From an uncultured Geobacter sp. (GTDB lineage Bacteria; Desulfobacterota; Desulfuromonadia; Geobacterales; Geobacteraceae): a stretch of DNA of 17,290 nt. The notes under the pieces are model-generated. The model was not told the DNA's origin. It searched no databases and worked only from the letters and a program-made list of their open reading frames with translations. Below are positions 1 to 5,530 of the stretch, piece after piece; the first letter of the stretch is position 1; each line of letters opens with the position of its first letter. The stretch is taken from assembly GCA_937886325.1 (NCBI GenBank), contig CALABV010000230.1, positions 1-17,290 of the forward strand, in the 5' to 3' direction. A program made the translations under genes and the position numbers.

Positions 1-39
1 CTGGCGGGAACTGGCACGGGAGATGGGACTTTAGAGGCA

Positions 40-109
40 GGTTCGAGGAGCGAGGTTCAAGGAGCGAGGAGCGAGGTTCAAGGAGCGAGGAGCGAGGTTC
101 GAGGAACGA
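40..109. repeat. Heptamer-based tandem repeat tract
   Basis: Ten consecutive 7-bp units of the form GGNNCRA can be read without a gap, alternating GGTTCRA and GGAGCGA (or GGAACGA). They group into a 14-bp unit (40-53), two identical 21-bp units (54-74 and 75-95) and a 14-bp unit (96-109). The same heptamer reappears on the other strand at 149-180, so the whole block is a loose inverted repeat. No coding potential is evident. The origin is unknown; slipped-strand expansion of a short intergenic repeat is likely. Confidence 0.8.
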
Positions 110-149
110 GGATTGATTCTTCAGAATGGCTGAATCCTCGCGCCTTTTT
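103..149 (+). terminator. Possible intrinsic terminator for a gene left of the window
   Basis: CGAGGATT (107-114) pairs perfectly with AATCCTCG (133-140). An outer GG (103-104) can pair with CC (143-144), and TTTTT follows at 145-149. This has the order of a rho-independent terminator on the plus strand, although the 18-nt loop is long. On the minus strand, downstream of the radical SAM gene, the same hairpin has no T-tract after it. It would serve a rightward gene that lies outside the window. Confidence 0.35.
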
Positions 150-180
150 CCTCGTTCCTCGTTCCTTTATCCTCGTTCCT
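149..180. repeat. Inverted copies of the heptamer repeat
   Basis: TCCTCGT units repeat at 149-165 and again at 170-180, the reverse complement of the GGAACGA heptamers at 96-109. CCTCGTTCCT occurs exactly at 150-159 and 171-180, and its complement AGGAACGAGG is at 102-111. The tract ends 5 bp from the stop codon of the radical SAM gene. Confidence 0.75.
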
Positions 181-184
181 GATG

Positions 185-1585
185 TTATTGCAGACAGTTG
201 AACAGGCCCATGCACCAGAAGCAATCGCCGCAGGGGACCTTGTTCACGAAGCAGTCGTGGGTGAACTCCTCGTTGTAGATGTATTCGCACGGCACCAGGT
301 TGCAGTTGGAGCAGAACGGATAGTCGTGGCGAAGCACTTCCTCCCGGAATGAACGGAACTCCGCATCGTTCCATATCTCCCTGATCCCTTTTTCCGAGAG
401 CCTGCCGAACACCCTGGCATCCACATATTTCTTCCTGCCCGAAAAGTGGCAGCTGAACTTGTGCCACAGGAAGTAGCAGTTGTGAACCGCGCCGTCCCAG
501 GAGATGAATGCGCCTCCCTTGTCCACGAAGTCGCAGCGGCGGTCTCCCTTGGGCAGCACCTCCGGCAGGGTCAGATCGATGCCGGCCGCCCCGGCAACCT
601 GCCGCGCTTCTTCGAATATCCTTTCCATCTCATCCGCCCATACCTCATCCCGGTCCAGCAGGTTCCGCATGTTGATGAACAGCTCGCGGGCGCTGGCCTC
701 GGCCTGCATCTCGGCCACGAAATCCACGATGCGCTGCTCCTCCGGTGTGCGCAGGTAGTTCCACATGGTCCTGAAATAATGCCGCAGGTCGATGCCCTCC
801 GCGTCGGCGCGCTCCTTCCACGGCTTGAAGAAGGCGATTGCCTCGTCGGTGTTGGAGTCGTAGGCAATCTTGCCCACATGGTCCGCATCGTAAGGAAGCA
901 GGTGGGTGACGATGGCGAAGTCCACCCCCCGCTCAACGGCCCAGCGAAGCGCTGAAGGCAGTTCGCGGGCATTGTCCTTCATGAGCACGAACTCCAGCCC
1001 CACTGAGGGGGTCGAGGAGCCGGTCCGCTCCTTTGCCGTTCGCAGGGCCGCCAACGCCCGCTCCAGGTCGTTCACCTCCCCACCCTTCCGAAGCTTGCGG
1101 AAGGTGTCGGGGCATACGGAGTCCAGGGAAAGGCAGATCCTGTCAAGGCCCGCCTCAACCAGAGACAGGGCACGGGCTTCGTCCAGCAGCTGCCCGTTGC
1201 TCTGGAAGCCGACCCAGCTTCCTGCCGGCATCAGCCTTTTGGCCCGGCGGACGAACTCCTCCAGGAGCGGGTTCAGGAGGGGCTCGCCGATGCCGTTGAG
1301 GACGAGGGACTCGGCATGGGGCAGCGCCGGTTCCAGCGCTTCGAAGGTCTCCAGGGAGAGGTCACCGTCCACCACCCCGCAGTCGCCGGTCTGCTTTACG
1401 CACATGGCGCAGCGGAGATTGCAGCGCGTCGTGGTCTCCACGAACAGCCGGGAAGGGAACTCCTTGAGCGCCGGATGAATCTCTCCGTCGGGAGCAATGA
1501 CGAGGGTCAGACGCCGGGGCTCCTTCGGTTCGCAGGCAAAATAGTCCAGTATCGGTCTCACGGCCTGATTTCTCGTTGGTGTCAT
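185..1585 (-). CDS. Radical SAM/SPASM protein with Cys-rich C-terminus (putative metalloenzyme/peptide maturase)
   Basis: A 466-residue cytoplasmic radical SAM enzyme. CxxxCxxC at C55, C59 and C62 would bind the SAM-cleaving 4Fe-4S cluster. NGIGEP (97-102) and CLSLDS (151-156) fit later strands of the radical SAM barrel. Eleven cysteines follow residue 350 (351, 370, 379, 425, 428, 433, 445, 452, 455, 458, 464), which fits a SPASM region with auxiliary Fe-S clusters and an extra Cys tail that runs to the stop. It resembles radical SAM/SPASM proteins of Geobacter relatives called putative metalloenzyme maturases; this is from memory and the substrate is unknown. The start is fixed by AAGGGAGG (1602-1595) 9 nt upstream of the ATG. 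It is a single-gene unit, divergent from glycerate kinase. No short substrate-like peptide gene is adjacent. The radical SAM assignment is firm; the role is not. Confidence 0.92.
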   Translation of the reverse strand: MTPTRNQAVRPILDYFACEPKEPRRLTLVIAPDGEIHPALKEFPSRLFVETTTRCNLRCAMCVKQTGDCGVVDGDLSLETFEALEPALPHAESLVLNGIGEPLLNPLLEEFVRRAKRLMPAGSWVGFQSNGQLLDEARALSLVEAGLDRICLSLDSVCPDTFRKLRKGGEVNDLERALAALRTAKERTGSSTPSVGLEFVLMKDNARELPSALRWAVERGVDFAIVTHLLPYDADHVGKIAYDSNTDEAIAFFKPWKERADAEGIDLRHYFRTMWNYLRTPEEQRIVDFVAEMQAEASARELFINMRNLLDRDEVWADEMERIFEEARQVAGAAGIDLTLPEVLPKGDRRCDFVDKGGAFISWDGAVHNCYFLWHKFSCHFSGRKKYVDARVFGRLSEKGIREIWNDAEFRSFREEVLRHDYPFCSNCNLVPCEYIYNEEFTHDCFVNKVPCGDCFWCMGLFNCLQ

Positions 1586-1616
1586 AGGGGGGAACCTCCC
1601 TTATTGTAGTGTGTGC

Positions 1617-1622
1617 AGTATA
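1617..1622 (-). promoter_or_regulatory. -10 element of the radical SAM gene promoter
   Basis: On the minus strand this reads TATACT, five of six consensus bases, and it predicts a start site near 1610, about 25 nt before the ATG. There is no good -35 hexamer 16-18 bp upstream. That is typical of promoters that depend on an activator, and a dyad lies at the right place (1645-1658). Confidence 0.5.
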
Positions 1623-1644
1623 GCGACGAGAGGTCGAGGCGGGC

Positions 1645-1658
1645 ATGACATAGGTCAA
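1645..1658 (-). promoter_or_regulatory. CRP/FNR-family-like operator
   Basis: On the minus strand the sequence is TTGAC-CTAT-GTCAT, a 5-4-5 dyad with one mismatch. This has the layout of FNR (TTGAT-N4-ATCAA) and of FNR-like HcpR-type sites (TTGAC-N4-GTCAA). Its centre (1651.5) lies about 41.5 bp upstream of the start site predicted from TATACT at 1622-1617, the classic class II activator position. It also lies about 66 bp upstream of the predicted gckA start. The regulator itself is not in this window. Confidence 0.4.
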
Positions 1659-1682
1659 GGAAATGGTTTTTTCAGGGTTTAT

Positions 1683-1711
1683 TTGACGTGTCCCCTCTCC
1701 GGCGGTATATT
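1683..1711 (+). promoter_or_regulatory. Sigma-70-type promoter of gckA, predicting a leaderless mRNA
   Basis: TTGACG (1683-1688) and TATATT (1706-1711) are separated by exactly 17 bp. The expected start site is 1718-1719, and the ATG of the glycerate kinase is 1719-1721. No Shine-Dalgarno sequence lies between the -10 box and the ATG (CAGACCC only). Confidence 0.7.
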
Positions 1712-1718
1712 CAGACCC

Positions 1719-3035
1719 ATGCAATTACCCGAAAAAATCGCCGAAAGCATCTACTTCGCGGCCGTTCGGGCCGCGAACCCGGCGGACGCGGTGCGTCGCG
1801 AGTGCCAACGCATCCGCTCCCTGTACCGGGCGGAGGGTTTTTCGAGACTGGTCGCCCTCGGCTTCGGCAAGGCCGCCGTGCCCATGGCTCTCGCCCTCGG
1901 GGAGGAACTGGGCGATATCCTGGAAACCGGCGTGGTCGTCACAAAATACGGTCACGCATCATTCCGGAAACCCGAAAAATTCCGGATCTTCGAGGCGGGC
2001 CACCCGACGCCGGACGAAAACAGCATCCGGGGGACCCTGGAAATTCTCCACCGTGCGCGGACCGCAGATGAAAAGACCCTGGTCACAGCACTCGTCTCCG
2101 GCGGAGGATCCGCCCTGCTCACGGCCCCGGCCGATGGAATCACCCTGGCAGCCAAGCGGGAGGTCACCGACCTCCTCCTCCGCGCCGGCGCCGACATCCA
2201 CAGCCTGAATACCGTCCGGAAACATCTCTCCCGGATCAAGGGGGGCCGACTCGCCGAAACCATCCATCCCGGCCGGACCGTCTCCCTGATACTCTCCGAC
2301 GTCATCGGCGATGATCTCGACGTCATCGCCTCGGGACCCACCGCGCCGGACACCACCACCTACCGGGACGCGCTTGCGGTTCTGGAAAGATTCGAACTTA
2401 CGGGCCGGGTCCCGGCCGAAGTGGCGGAACACCTGAAAGGCGGGGCGAGGGGAGACATTCCTGAGACGCCCAAGGAGGGGAATCCGATCTTTCAGCGGGT
2501 GGAAAACAGGATTATCGGGAGCAATCGGTCCGCCCTGGAAGCGGCGTCCCGGGCAGCGGTGGAAGCAGGTTGTGCCGTGGAGATTCTGCCGACTCCCGTC
2601 ACGGGAGAGGCCGCCGACGCGGGCCGCATGCTTGCCCGGCGGGCACGTGAATACGCATCAGTGTTGAGAGAACGCCCCCTCTGCCTCCTTTCCGGCGGCG
2701 AAACCACCGTTACCGTCCGGGGAGGCGGAAAGGGGGGAAGGAGCCAGGAACTGGCCCTCTCCTTTGCCCTGGAGATCGCCGGAATTCCCGGCGTCACCCT
2801 CCTTTCCGCCGGCACCGACGGCACCGACGGCCCCACGGACGCCGCCGGAGCGATTGTGGACGGGGATTCGATTCCCATGGAGAGGAAGGATGCAGCCCTC
2901 CGCTCTCTCGCACTAAACGACTCCTACACTTTCTTCAAGGAGCACGGCGGCCTGTTCATCACCGGGCCGACCGGAACGAACGTCATGGACGTACAGATCA
3001 TTAGTATCCGGCCACAACCGGATTTTCGGAGGTGA
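1719..3035 (+). CDS. gckA: Glycerate 2-kinase (MOFRL family)
   Basis: A 438-residue protein of the MOFRL-type glycerate kinases, which phosphorylate D-glycerate with ATP to 2-phosphoglycerate. Family landmarks are GFGKAA (48-53, the presumed catalytic lysine K51), EAGHPTPDE (92-100), SGGGSAL (127-133), then RKHLSRIKGGRLA and SDVIGDDLDVIASGPTAPD. The C-terminal MOFRL domain carries LSGGETTV, GKGGRSQE and SAGTDGTDGPTDAAGA. An in-frame upstream extension to 1611 exists. It would start before the promoter and is not homologous-looking, so 1719 is chosen. The product lies close to the usual family length. It is followed 1 nt after its stop by the HIT gene, whose ribosome binding site is inside the last codons. 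In this setting it may feed glycerate from serine/glyoxylate metabolism, or from glycosylglycerate turnover, into glycolysis. The last point is inference. Confidence 0.93.
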   Translation: MQLPEKIAESIYFAAVRAANPADAVRRECQRIRSLYRAEGFSRLVALGFGKAAVPMALALGEELGDILETGVVVTKYGHASFRKPEKFRIFEAGHPTPDENSIRGTLEILHRARTADEKTLVTALVSGGGSALLTAPADGITLAAKREVTDLLLRAGADIHSLNTVRKHLSRIKGGRLAETIHPGRTVSLILSDVIGDDLDVIASGPTAPDTTTYRDALAVLERFELTGRVPAEVAEHLKGGARGDIPETPKEGNPIFQRVENRIIGSNRSALEAASRAAVEAGCAVEILPTPVTGEAADAGRMLARRAREYASVLRERPLCLLSGGETTVTVRGGGKGGRSQELALSFALEIAGIPGVTLLSAGTDGTDGPTDAAGAIVDGDSIPMERKDAALRSLALNDSYTFFKEHGGLFITGPTGTNVMDVQIISIRPQPDFRR

Positions 3036-3036
3036 T

Positions 3037-3477
3037 ATGGAAGATTTTTCCCTCGACCCCCGCCTCGCGGCCGACTGCGTCGTGCTGGGTGAGATGCGGT
3101 TGAGCAGGCTGCTTCTGATGAACAACTCCCTCATCCCCTGGTTCATCCTCGTGCCGCGGAGGACCGCCGTCGAGCTCTTCGAACTGGAGAGTGAGGACCA
3201 ACTGGCTCTCCTGGAGGAGATCAATCTCCTCTCACGCTTCATGAAAGATCATTTCGGCAGCCATAAGCTGAACGTAGCCGCCATCGGCAATATAGTCAGG
3301 CAGATGCATATCCATGTGGTGGGAAGGAAAACAACGGACTACTGCTGGCCGAACGTGGTATGGGGGACACGGGAGAAAGAGCCGTATACCACCGTCGAAG
3401 TCACGGCGCTACTGGAATCGCTGGAGGGAAAATTGCCGGAAGGGGTGTTCCGAAAGGCATGGCTCCACTGCGCGTAG
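3037..3477 (+). CDS. HIT-family nucleotide hydrolase/transferase
   Basis: A 146-residue histidine triad protein. The HIT motif is Q89-M-H91-I-H93-V-V. The middle catalytic histidine (H91) and the last histidine are kept, while the first position is Gln instead of His. I believe this variant is common in bacterial HIT proteins of the diadenosine-polyphosphate hydrolase-like type. LIPWFILVPRR (32-42) and AAIGNIVRQ (81-89) match the two strands around the nucleotide pocket. Probable substrates are dinucleoside polyphosphates or nucleoside phosphoramidates; the sequence does not decide which. The start is set by GGAGGTG at 3028-3034, inside the end of gckA. It is almost certainly co-transcribed and translationally coupled with gckA. 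Confidence 0.9.
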   Translation: MEDFSLDPRLAADCVVLGEMRLSRLLLMNNSLIPWFILVPRRTAVELFELESEDQLALLEEINLLSRFMKDHFGSHKLNVAAIGNIVRQMHIHVVGRKTTDYCWPNVVWGTREKEPYTTVEVTALLESLEGKLPEGVFRKAWLHCA

Positions 3478-3486
3478 GGAAAAGGC

Positions 3487-3514
3487 GGTGGCCTGAGCGG
3501 AGTCGAAGGCCGCC
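3487..3514. repeat. Dispersed repeat copy forming a stem-loop between convergent genes
   Basis: GGTGGCC (3487-3493) pairs with GGCCGCC (3508-3514) with one G-U pair, around a 14-nt loop. The 18-mer CCTGAGCGGAGTCGAAGG (3492-3509) is the exact reverse complement of 17232-17249. There is no T-tract, so it is not a standard terminator. It lies in the 114-bp gap between the convergent HIT and lipid kinase genes, a typical place for REP-like intergenic elements. Confidence 0.65.
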
Positions 3515-3591
3515 CCGTGGCTCCCCCGCACGTAAGGGAAGAGAGGGAAAGTCGATTCTATCCGTTTCCGGCCGCCACGGAACCCGGCGCT

Positions 3592-4464
3592 TCACACGAT
3601 GAGCCGCATGAAATCGGGCACGGCACGAATCCTGACAGGGGCGTGGCAGTAGAAGTCGCCGTCCGACTGCAGTGGCTTGGTGCCGCGGATTTCCACCTCG
3701 CTCGCCGAAAAGGTCACAACCCCCGGCCCTGCGGCCCCTTTCTTCAACAGCAGGCGGCAGACCAATCTCAGGAATGTCGTCCTGGTTCCGTTCACCACGC
3801 AGACCACCTGGAATCCCGGCTCGAACAGGGAGGCGCCCGGCGCCGCGACAAACTCTCCTCCGTACTTCGCCGCGTTGCAGACGATGACGCTGTGGCAGTC
3901 GACGATGCCGGTATCCGCGACGACTTCCAGACGGCCGGCATCCCACGCCGGAAGCAGACGGAGCGCGGACAGCAGGTAGGCGCCCTTGCGCAGCGCCCTC
4001 TTTTCACGGGTGAGCACCCCCTTGACAACCGCGCCGTCATACCCGACCCCGGCCATGAGGAGAAAGATTCGTTCGGCTCCCCCCTTTTCGACGCATCCCA
4101 CGGAAACAGGGCGGGAAACGCCGGCGACAATCTTTTCGACAGCACGCGACGGAGAGGTGATGCCCATTTCGCGGGCAAGAACGTTGGATGTGCCGAAAGG
4201 GATGACGCCAAGGGTGGCGACACCCGGAGACAGGCCGTTCACGACACAGTTTATCGTACCGTCACCCGCCCCGACGATGATGAGGGGAGTTTCCTCCTCT
4301 TCGCAGATCCGTCTGGCGCGAAGAGAGGCTGCTTCGGGCTCCGTTACCTCCAGCACGGAGGGGACGAAGCCGTTGATCCTGAGAATAGACGTTGCTTCGA
4401 TTACCCTCGCCTTAGAGAATCCTCCCGACAGGGGATTGACGATAAAAGTGCATTTACGCGGCAT
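3592..4464 (-). CDS. Diacylglycerol kinase-family lipid kinase (YegS/BmrU type)
   Basis: A 290-residue soluble or peripheral-membrane lipid kinase with a DAGK catalytic domain. FIVNPLSGG (7-15) is the N-terminal nucleotide-binding strand-loop. The signature reads GAGDGT (65-70), where the family usually has GGDGT, so one Gly is replaced by Ala. INCVVNGL and PFGTSNVLARE (89-99) follow, then the C-terminal beta-sandwich domain. Proteins of this family phosphorylate diacylglycerol, phosphatidylglycerol or sphingoid-like lipids; the exact substrate cannot be read. The start has AAAGG 8-9 nt upstream. It is transcribed alone and is convergent with HIT. No clear promoter was found in the GC-rich upstream region. 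Confidence 0.9.
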   Translation of the reverse strand: MPRKCTFIVNPLSGGFSKARVIEATSILRINGFVPSVLEVTEPEAASLRARRICEEEETPLIIVGAGDGTINCVVNGLSPGVATLGVIPFGTSNVLAREMGITSPSRAVEKIVAGVSRPVSVGCVEKGGAERIFLLMAGVGYDGAVVKGVLTREKRALRKGAYLLSALRLLPAWDAGRLEVVADTGIVDCHSVIVCNAAKYGGEFVAAPGASLFEPGFQVVCVVNGTRTTFLRLVCRLLLKKGAAGPGVVTFSASEVEIRGTKPLQSDGDFYCHAPVRIRAVPDFMRLIV

Positions 4465-4789
4465 GGGAAGACCTTTCTCAGAGGCCGGGATTCGTGGCGC
4501 CTGAACGCCGGGATGAGCGGAATGCCGGGGTTGGAACGTCGCCGGCGCTGTTTCACACCGGCTACGCCGAGCAACCTTCGTCGAGCCGCCGGATTCCGCG
4601 GGAATGCAAATAACCGAGGCATTCCGCGCAGGCGAACGCGTGAAGGCGGCGCGAATTCAGGAGAGAACCACTGCGCCTGACACTACTCGCAACGGCCGAT
4701 TTTCACAAGAAGAGATTTGCCGATTTGATCTCCGCGAAAGCCGGTTCTCGCTCCGGAAAACAAGTGTGCCGGACACTCGCCTCCTCACC
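4465..4789. other. 325-bp intergenic region, no gene seen
   Basis: This is the gap between the divergent lipid kinase and hsp20 genes. The short open frames here are not convincing: one of 64 codons at 4604-4798 runs through the hsp20 -35 box, and another on the minus strand overlaps the lipid kinase start. Neither has a ribosome binding site or recognisable sequence. The only structure noted is the palindrome cluster at 4593-4628. It may be decayed coding sequence or a regulatory leader of the lipid kinase. Confidence 0.6.
4593..4628. repeat. Overlapping palindromes (GGAATGC inverted repeat)
   Basis: GGAATGC (4601-4607) pairs with GCATTCC (4619-4625) across an 11-nt loop. With a bulged G4600, another three base pairs form (4597-4599 with 4626-4628). 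An alternative palindrome, ATTCC-GCG-GGAAT, occupies 4593-4605. The two are mutually exclusive. No T-tract follows on either strand, so this could be an operator or a relic. Confidence 0.35.
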
Positions 4790-4817
4790 TTGACATGACG
4801 AAAATCATGCCTATATT
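4790..4817 (+). promoter_or_regulatory. Promoter of the small heat-shock gene
   Basis: TTGACA (4790-4795, perfect -35) and TATATT (4812-4817) are 16 bp apart, a strong housekeeping-type promoter. The start site should be near 4824, giving a leader of about 62 nt. The wider sequence, CTTG-N17-CCTATAT (4789-4816), also resembles RpoH promoters described in alpha-proteobacteria, so heat-sigma control is possible. No CIRCE (HrcA) inverted repeat is present. Confidence 0.75.
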
Positions 4818-4837
4818 TCTGATGAGGAAACACTCAC

Positions 4838-4860
4838 CGGCCCATGAACAACAGGGGCCG
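4838..4860 (+). promoter_or_regulatory. Hairpin in the hsp20 leader (possible thermosensor)
   Basis: CGGCCC (4838-4843) pairs with GGGCCG (4855-4860), with an 11-nt loop. Just upstream, CACC (4835-4838) could pair with GGTG (4876-4879) at the edge of the ribosome binding site if the hairpin gives up its first pair. The arrangement could hold the site closed at low temperature. It does not match the ROSE or fourU consensus, so this is weak inference. Confidence 0.3.
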
Positions 4861-4869
4861 TACCCCGTG

Positions 4870-4879
4870 AAAGGAGGTG
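4870..4879 (+). promoter_or_regulatory. Strong Shine-Dalgarno that fixes the hsp20 start
   Basis: AAAGGAGGTG is nearly a full anti-16S match and its GGAGG core ends 8 nt before the ATG at 4886. An in-frame GTG at 4877 lies inside this ribosome binding site and so cannot be the start. Confidence 0.85.
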
Positions 4880-4885
4880 CCCGTT

Positions 4886-5389
4886 ATGGCGGACAAGGAA
4901 ACCAAAGATCTGGCGAGAAAAGAGCATCGTGAGGTCATGAAACCGGAAAAGGGCTTCTTCTCCCCCTTTGAGGAGATGGAGCGGTGGTTCGAGGAGGCGT
5001 TCCGCAGACCGTTCTTCGCGCCCTCCTGGATGCCGCGATTCAGGATGCCGGAAGTCGGCGCCACGTTCCCGACGGTGGATATCTTCGAGGACGGGAATGA
5101 CGTGGTCGTAAAGGCGGAGCTTCCCGGAATGAGGAAGGAGGACATCGAGGTAAACATCGCCGACGACGTCATCACCATCTCGGGAGAGAAAAAGACCGAA
5201 GAAAAAGTGGAGAAGAAAGACTACTACCGGCTCGAACGCTCCTTCGGCTCCTTTACCCGCACGCTCAGGCTCCCGGCGGAAACCCAGACCGACAAGGCCA
5301 AGGCGAGCTTCAAGGACGGCGTTCTCGAGGTAAAGATCCCCAAAACCGAGGCCGAAGTCCAGAAGGTTAAAAAAATTACTGTTGAGTGA
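4886..5389 (+). CDS. Small heat-shock protein, Hsp20/alpha-crystallin family
   Basis: A 167-residue ATP-independent holdase chaperone that binds unfolding proteins in the cytoplasm. After a charged and Phe/Trp-rich N-terminal arm (about 1-60), the alpha-crystallin domain begins at FPTVDIFEDGNDVVVKAELPG. It continues through DIEVNIADDVITISGEK, RSFGSFTRTLRLPA and the conserved A-x-x-x-x-G-V-L stretch ASFKDGVLEVKIPK. The C-terminal ITV is an I-x-I/V motif used for oligomer assembly. Length is typical for the family. It is monocistronic, with its own promoter at 4790-4817 and an intrinsic terminator at 5405-5434. Genes either side face away or converge, so it is regulated separately. Confidence 0.95.
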   Translation: MADKETKDLARKEHREVMKPEKGFFSPFEEMERWFEEAFRRPFFAPSWMPRFRMPEVGATFPTVDIFEDGNDVVVKAELPGMRKEDIEVNIADDVITISGEKKTEEKVEKKDYYRLERSFGSFTRTLRLPAETQTDKAKASFKDGVLEVKIPKTEAEVQKVKKITVE

Positions 5390-5404
5390 CTCCTCCGTCA
5401 CATG

Positions 5405-5434
5405 GGGGGTCGGGTCAAACCGACCCCCTTTTTT
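5405..5434 (+). terminator. Intrinsic terminator of hsp20
   Basis: GGGGGTCGG (5405-5413) pairs with CCGACCCCC (5420-5428) around a 6-nt loop, followed at once by TTTTTT (5429-5434). It lies 16 bp after the hsp20 stop. The opposite strand has no T-tract, so it does not terminate the leftward operon. Confidence 0.92.
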
Positions 5435-5507
5435 CTTCACGAAACGGTAACCGCACATCAATGTACCGGACAACCCGCCCTCAATGCCGCGAAAAGAAGG
5501 GGGAGAA

Positions 5508-5522
5508 CCCGTATACGACGGG
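5508..5522 (-). terminator. Weak hairpin after the glycosylglycerate operon
   Basis: On the minus strand, CCCGT and ACGGG form a 5-bp stem with a 5-nt loop just after the stop codon of the membrane-protein gene. The sequence that follows is pyrimidine-rich but not a clean T-run. It may be the operon terminator; the support is thin. Confidence 0.3.
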
Positions 5523-5530
5523 ACGCCCTC

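Noticed and set aside
12..34. Sigma-54 promoter beginning with TGGCAC
   Set aside because: The -24-like TGGCAC has no TTGC at the -12 position with correct spacing.
1611..1718. N-terminal extension of glycerate kinase from an upstream in-frame ATG
   Set aside because: It would include the -35 and -10 elements and does not resemble the family. The conserved protein begins at 1719.
3555..3591. Terminator after the lipid kinase gene
   Set aside because: On the minus strand a TTCCG/CGGAA stem can be drawn but it has only five pairs and no T-tract follows.
3517..4680. A 387-codon plus-strand frame across the lipid kinase
   Set aside because: It is antisense to a well-supported DAGK-family gene and has no domain, start signal or sensible composition.
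4604..4798. A 64-codon frame upstream of hsp20
   Set aside because: It has no ribosome binding site and runs through the -35 box of the hsp20 promoter. The sequence is not recognisable.
4820..4885. CIRCE/HrcA operator in the hsp20 leader
   Set aside because: No TTAGCACTC-N9-GAGTGCTAA arrangement is present; only an isolated CACTC occurs.
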